Shown here: piece by piece, positions 60,587 to 64,000 of the stretch
Layout: the number at the start of each line of letters is the position of its first letter
Position numbering within the stretch: the first letter of the stretch is position 1
Assembly: GCA_016699405.1 (NCBI GenBank)
Contig: CP064972.1
Span: 496,001-560,000 of the forward strand
DNA length: 64,000 nt
Direction of reading: 5' to 3'
Source of the DNA: Holophagales bacterium
GTDB lineage: Bacteria; Acidobacteriota; Thermoanaerobaculia; Multivoradales; JAGPDF01
Notes under the pieces: generated by a model
The model's database searches: none
The model's input: the letters and a program-made list of their open reading frames with translations, nothing else
Told to the model about the DNA's origin: nothing
Position numbers and translations under genes: made by a program

Positions 60587-63014
60587 TCAGCATGCTACGA
60601 CGTGCCAGATCTCCTCGGCGTACTGCCGAATCGTGCGGTCACTCGAGAAGGCGCCGACCCGCGAGATGGTGCGGAGCGTCGACCGCCCCCAGGCCGACGG
60701 ATCGCCGTAGCGAGCGGCCGCGCGCTCCTGCGCCTGGCGGTAGGCCGCATAGTCGGCCAGATGCAGATACGGGTCGCCGCCGAGCAGGCGTTCGACCAGC
60801 CAGCCGAAGGCGCCGCGGTCGGCCGGGGTGAAACGACCGTCCGCCAGGGCCGCGAGCACGCGCGCCAGGCCCGGGTCGGTCGCCGCGCGCGCCGCGACCT
60901 CGCGGCTCCCGGTGCGCCGCAGCCCGGCGACCTCGGCCGCCGACAGCCCGAAGAGGAACATCTCCTCCTCGCCGATCTCCTCGGCCAGCTCGATGTTGGC
61001 GCCGTCGCGCGTGCCGATGGTCAGCGCGCCGTTCAGGGCGAACTTCATGTTGCTGGTGCCCGAGGCCTCGGTCCCGGCGGTCGAGATCTGCTCGGAGAGG
61101 TCGCCCGCCGGGATGATCCGTTCGGCGAGCGAGACCCGGTAGTCCGGCACGAAGACCGCCCGCAGCCAGGGGCCAACGCGCCGGTCGGCGTTGACCGTCG
61201 TCGCGATCGAGTTGGCGAGCCAGATGATCTGCTTGGCCGCCCAGTAGCCGGGTGCGGCCTTGCCGGCGAGCAGCCAGGTCCGCCCCACGGCCGGCGGGCG
61301 GCCATCCTCGGCGAGCTCGAGATAGACCTGGACGAGGTAGAGCAGGTTGAGCAGCTGCCGTTTGTACTCGTGGATCCGCTTGACCTGAATGTCGAACAGG
61401 CTGTCCGGGTCGAGGACGACGCCGGTGAGCTCGGCGACCTGACGCGCGAGGCGCTGCTTGTTGCGCCGCTTGACCGCCGCGAGGTCGGCCCGGAGCCCCG
61501 CGTCGTCGACGTGCGACTCGAGCGCACGCAGCGCGGCGAGATCGCGGATCCACCCCTCGCCGACCACCCCGGTGAGCAGTGCGGCGAGGCTCCGGGTTCG
61601 CCGTCAGCAGCCAGCGGCGCGGGCTCACGCCGTTCGTCTTGTTGTTGAAACGCTGCGGCCAGAGCTGGGCGAAGTCGGGCACCAGCGTGGTGCGCACGAG
61701 CTCGGAGTGGAGCGCCGCGACGCCGTTGACCGAGTGGCTGCCGACGATCGCCAGATGCGCCATCCGCACCTGCTTGACTTCGCCCTCCTCGACGAGCGAC
61801 ATCCGCCGCAGGCAGGCGGTGTCGCCGGGATGGACCTCGGCCACCTGGTCGAGGAAGCGACGGTTGATCTCGTAGAGGATCTGCAGGTGGCGCGGGATCA
61901 CCTTCTCGAGCAGCGCGACCGGCCAGCGCTCGAGCGCCTCGGCCATCAACGTGTGATTGGTGTAGGCACAGGTCGCCACGGTGATCGCCCAGGCGCGCTC
62001 CCACGGTACCGCCTGTTCGTCGACGAGCAGCCGCATCAGCTCGACGACGGCGAGCGCCGGATGGGTGTCGTTGAGCTGAATGGCGACCTTCTCCGGGAAG
62101 CGGTCAAAGCTCTCCGGTCGTCGCGCGAGGAAGCGGCGCATCAGGTCGCGCAGGGCGCAGGCCACCAGGAAGTACTCCTGCACCAGCCGCAGCTCGCGTC
62201 CGGTCTCGCTGCTGTCGGTCGGATAGAGGACCTTCGACACCGTTTCGGAGGCCATCTTCTGTTCGACGGCGCGCAGATAGTCGCCGTCGTTGAAGATGGC
62301 CATGTCGAACTCGGTCGAGGCCCGCGCGGCGAAGAGACGGATCGGGTTGACGGTGCGACCGCCGTAGCCAGCCACGAGCAGGTCGTGGGGCACACCGACG
62401 AGCAGCTGCCAGTCGAGCCAGAGCGGGTTGAAGCCGCCGCGCCGGTCGAGACTCCCCTCGACCCGACCGTAGACCGGAATCGCGCAGGCCTCGTCCGGCC
62501 GCTCGATCGTCCAGGGGGTCCCGAAGGCGAGCCAGTTGTCGGGCCGCTCGCGCTGACGGCCGTTGTCGAGCTCCTGGCGGAAGAGTCCGAACTCGTAGTG
62601 GATGCCGTAGCCGATCGCCGGCAGGTCGAGGGTGGCCAGCGACTCCATGAAGCAGGCCGCCAGCCGGCCGAGCCCGCCGTTGCCGAGGGCCGCGTCGGGC
62701 TCGGCGGCGAGGGTCGCTTCGAGGTCGCCGCCGAGCTCGGCCTCCACGGCGCGGCAGATTTCGCCGAGGCCGAGGTTGGTCAGCGTCTCGCCGAGCAGAC
62801 GTCCGACCAGGAACTCCATCGACAGGTAGGCGACGCGCTTGGCGTCGGCGCGCTCGACGCGCTCCTCGCTCGCCAGTCGGCCGTCGATCAGGCGCTCGCG
62901 CGCGGCGAGCGCCACGGCACGGAACCACTCCGTCGGCGAGAGCTCCTCGACCCGGTGACCCAGGCTGTAGCGCACATGACGCAGGATGGCATCTCGCACG
63001 GCTTCGCTCCGCAT
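60587..63014 (-). pseudogene. glgP: Glycogen/starch phosphorylase with a single-base frameshift
   Basis: Residues up to about 475 read as a normal GT35 phosphorylase: YLSMEFLVGRLLGETL, AALGNGGLGRLAACFMES, YGIHYEFGLFRQ, QLNDTHPALAVVELMRLL, QRFNNKTNGVSPRRWLL. At about 61588 the frame breaks: ...LLTANPE should continue LAALLTGVVGEGW, but one extra C (a G on the plus strand, 61588-61589) shifts it. The other frame then supplies the remainder: KRIHEYKRQLLN, EASGTSNMKFALNGALTIGT with the PLP lysine, to the stop at 60587. ATG 63014 has GGAGG 5 bases upstream. If real, the protein is truncated before the cofactor site and inactive; a sequencing error or assembly slip is equally possible. It would release glucose-1-phosphate from glycogen. 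Confidence 0.85.
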
Positions 63015-63229
63015 CGCGACCTCCGTTCGAACCGGCTCATTGTGCTCCATTCCCCAACCGACGTCAGCCTCGAGCTCCAGCTTCCGGGTGGCAGAGCACG
63101 AAGGTCGACGTCGCCGTGCTCAAGCGTTCTCGGACGATTGACCGGCGCGCGGCACGCCGTCAAGATCGCTCGACAGCGCACGGCCTCGACGCCGGCGCAA
63201 CTCGACCCTCCCGCGAAAGGAGCCTTCGC

Positions 63230-63961
63230 TTGAACCCCGACCCTCGGAGAAACCTCGTCCGCCGCCTTCTCGTCGCCCTCCTCATGCTCGGACTTTCAGC
63301 CGCTGCCGTCCCCGCCGAAACGCCCGACGCCCAGAACGGCGTGCCCGCGCTCTCTGCCATGCACGAGGTCGTCTACCCTCTCTGGCACGACGCGTGGCCC
63401 GCCAAGAACCTGGCGCGCATCAGGGAGCTGTTGCCCGACGTCCAGAAGCACCTCGCCGCCCTCAAGGCGGCCAAGCTGCCGGCCATGCTGCACGAGAAGC
63501 AGGCCACGTGGGATGCCGGGGTCACGGCGCTGGCGGGCACGGTCGCGGCCATGGAGAAGGCGGTCGCCGCCGAAGAGACGACGGCAGCTCTCGACGCGGT
63601 CGAGCAGTTTCACGCCGGCTACGAGGGGCTGGTGCGACTGCTGCGCCCGGTCAGTCGCGAGCTTGACGCCTATCACCAGACACTGTACGAGCTCTACCAC
63701 CACGCAGCCCCGGCCGGGGATCTGGCAGCCCTCGCGCGCTACGCAGGCGACCTCGTGTCACGGTGCGCCGCTCTGCAAGCGGCCCCTCTTCCGGGCAAGG
63801 CGGCCGGCCGCGAAGACAAGGTCAAGGCTGCCTATGGAGCGCTCTGCGCCGCCACGGCCGAGCTGAGCCAAGCGACCGCTGGTGCCGACCGTGCCGCGAT
63901 CAACTCGGCCGTCGAGCGAGTGCACTCCCGTTACGAGGAGGCCGCGGCGCTCCTCGAGTAG
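63230..63961 (+). CDS. Exported helical protein of unknown function
   Basis: A 243-residue protein; TTG at 63230 is chosen because AAAGGAG lies 7 bases upstream and because it yields a signal peptide (RRLLVALLMLGLSAAAVPAE). The mature part is mainly alpha-helical with long amphipathic segments (AALKAAKLPAMLHEKQATWDAGVTALAGTVAAMEKAV, ELYHHAAPAGDLAALARYAGDLVSRC). His and Met residues near the ends (HEVVYPLWHD, LPAMLHE, YHQTLYELYHH, ERVHSRYEE) resemble cytochrome c'/four-helix metal-binding proteins, but I see no CxxCH. No family recognised. Confidence 0.68.
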   Translation: MNPDPRRNLVRRLLVALLMLGLSAAAVPAETPDAQNGVPALSAMHEVVYPLWHDAWPAKNLARIRELLPDVQKHLAALKAAKLPAMLHEKQATWDAGVTALAGTVAAMEKAVAAEETTAALDAVEQFHAGYEGLVRLLRPVSRELDAYHQTLYELYHHAAPAGDLAALARYAGDLVSRCAALQAAPLPGKAAGREDKVKAAYGALCAATAELSQATAGADRAAINSAVERVHSRYEEAAALLE

Positions 63962-64000
63962 GACCACCCGGGCCAGTCCCTCGCGGAGCTCAGCGAGCGC

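Overview
A 64 kb window of very GC-rich (about 70% by eye) bacterial chromosome with dense, mostly leftward, short-spaced or overlapping genes. The gene content points to a Gram-negative, probably an Acidobacteriota member (Thermoanaerobaculia-like), because it combines an Oar-type TonB-dependent receptor with an N-terminal carboxypeptidase-regulatory domain, an IPTL-CTERM exported protein, a LamG protein with a C-terminal domain I associate with that group, and a eukaryotic-type Ser/Thr kinase with a C-terminal exported part. The phylum is an inference; no rRNA or tRNA gene was seen.

Layout. 1-4.8 kb: a leftward operon of TetR regulator, TonB-dependent receptor, SDR reductase and a KAS III-like protein cut by the window edge. 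4.9-6.3 kb: a cardiolipin synthase-like phospholipase D. 6.6-20.9 kb: an eight-gene leftward operon (LacI regulator, Oar receptor, GH144-like lipoprotein, sugar-binding lipoprotein, two ABC permeases, exported discoidin/six-hairpin glycosidase, cytoplasmic GH94 phosphorylase) behind a consensus promoter overlapped by two abutting LacI-type operators. It reads as a complete glucan-utilisation locus, plausibly for beta-1,2-glucan. 20.9-31 kb: a PLP sulfur-amino-acid lyase divergent from an Lrp regulator, an M48 protease with a pseudopilin-like tail, MsrA, a LEA-like protein, a Ser/Thr kinase coupled to a porin, a glycosyltransferase, a DinB/YfiT protein and a DUF155/RMND1 protein. 31-40 kb: a glycosyltransferase and an SLC13 permease, two exported surface-type proteins, a class V aminotransferase, an SDR and a PHP phosphoesterase. 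40.3-46.5 kb: a TetR-adaptor-pump efflux operon in which the RND pump and a TolC-type channel are one 1,477-residue reading frame.

About 46.7-58.7 kb is accessory-looking: lower gene density, remnants of a helicase and of a small gene family, a large lipase/NB-ARC/TPR STAND protein of the NLR type, a multi-PAS histidine kinase, an SBBP beta-propeller protein and two unknown proteins. The window ends with a PLP aminotransferase, a STAS protein, a glycogen phosphorylase broken by an apparent single-base frameshift, and an exported helical protein.

The strongest leads are the lipase-NB-ARC-TPR protein, the RND-TolC fusion with an internal signal sequence, the regulator-led glucan operon, and a KAS III homologue that keeps its cysteine but appears to lack the His and Asn of the catalytic triad.
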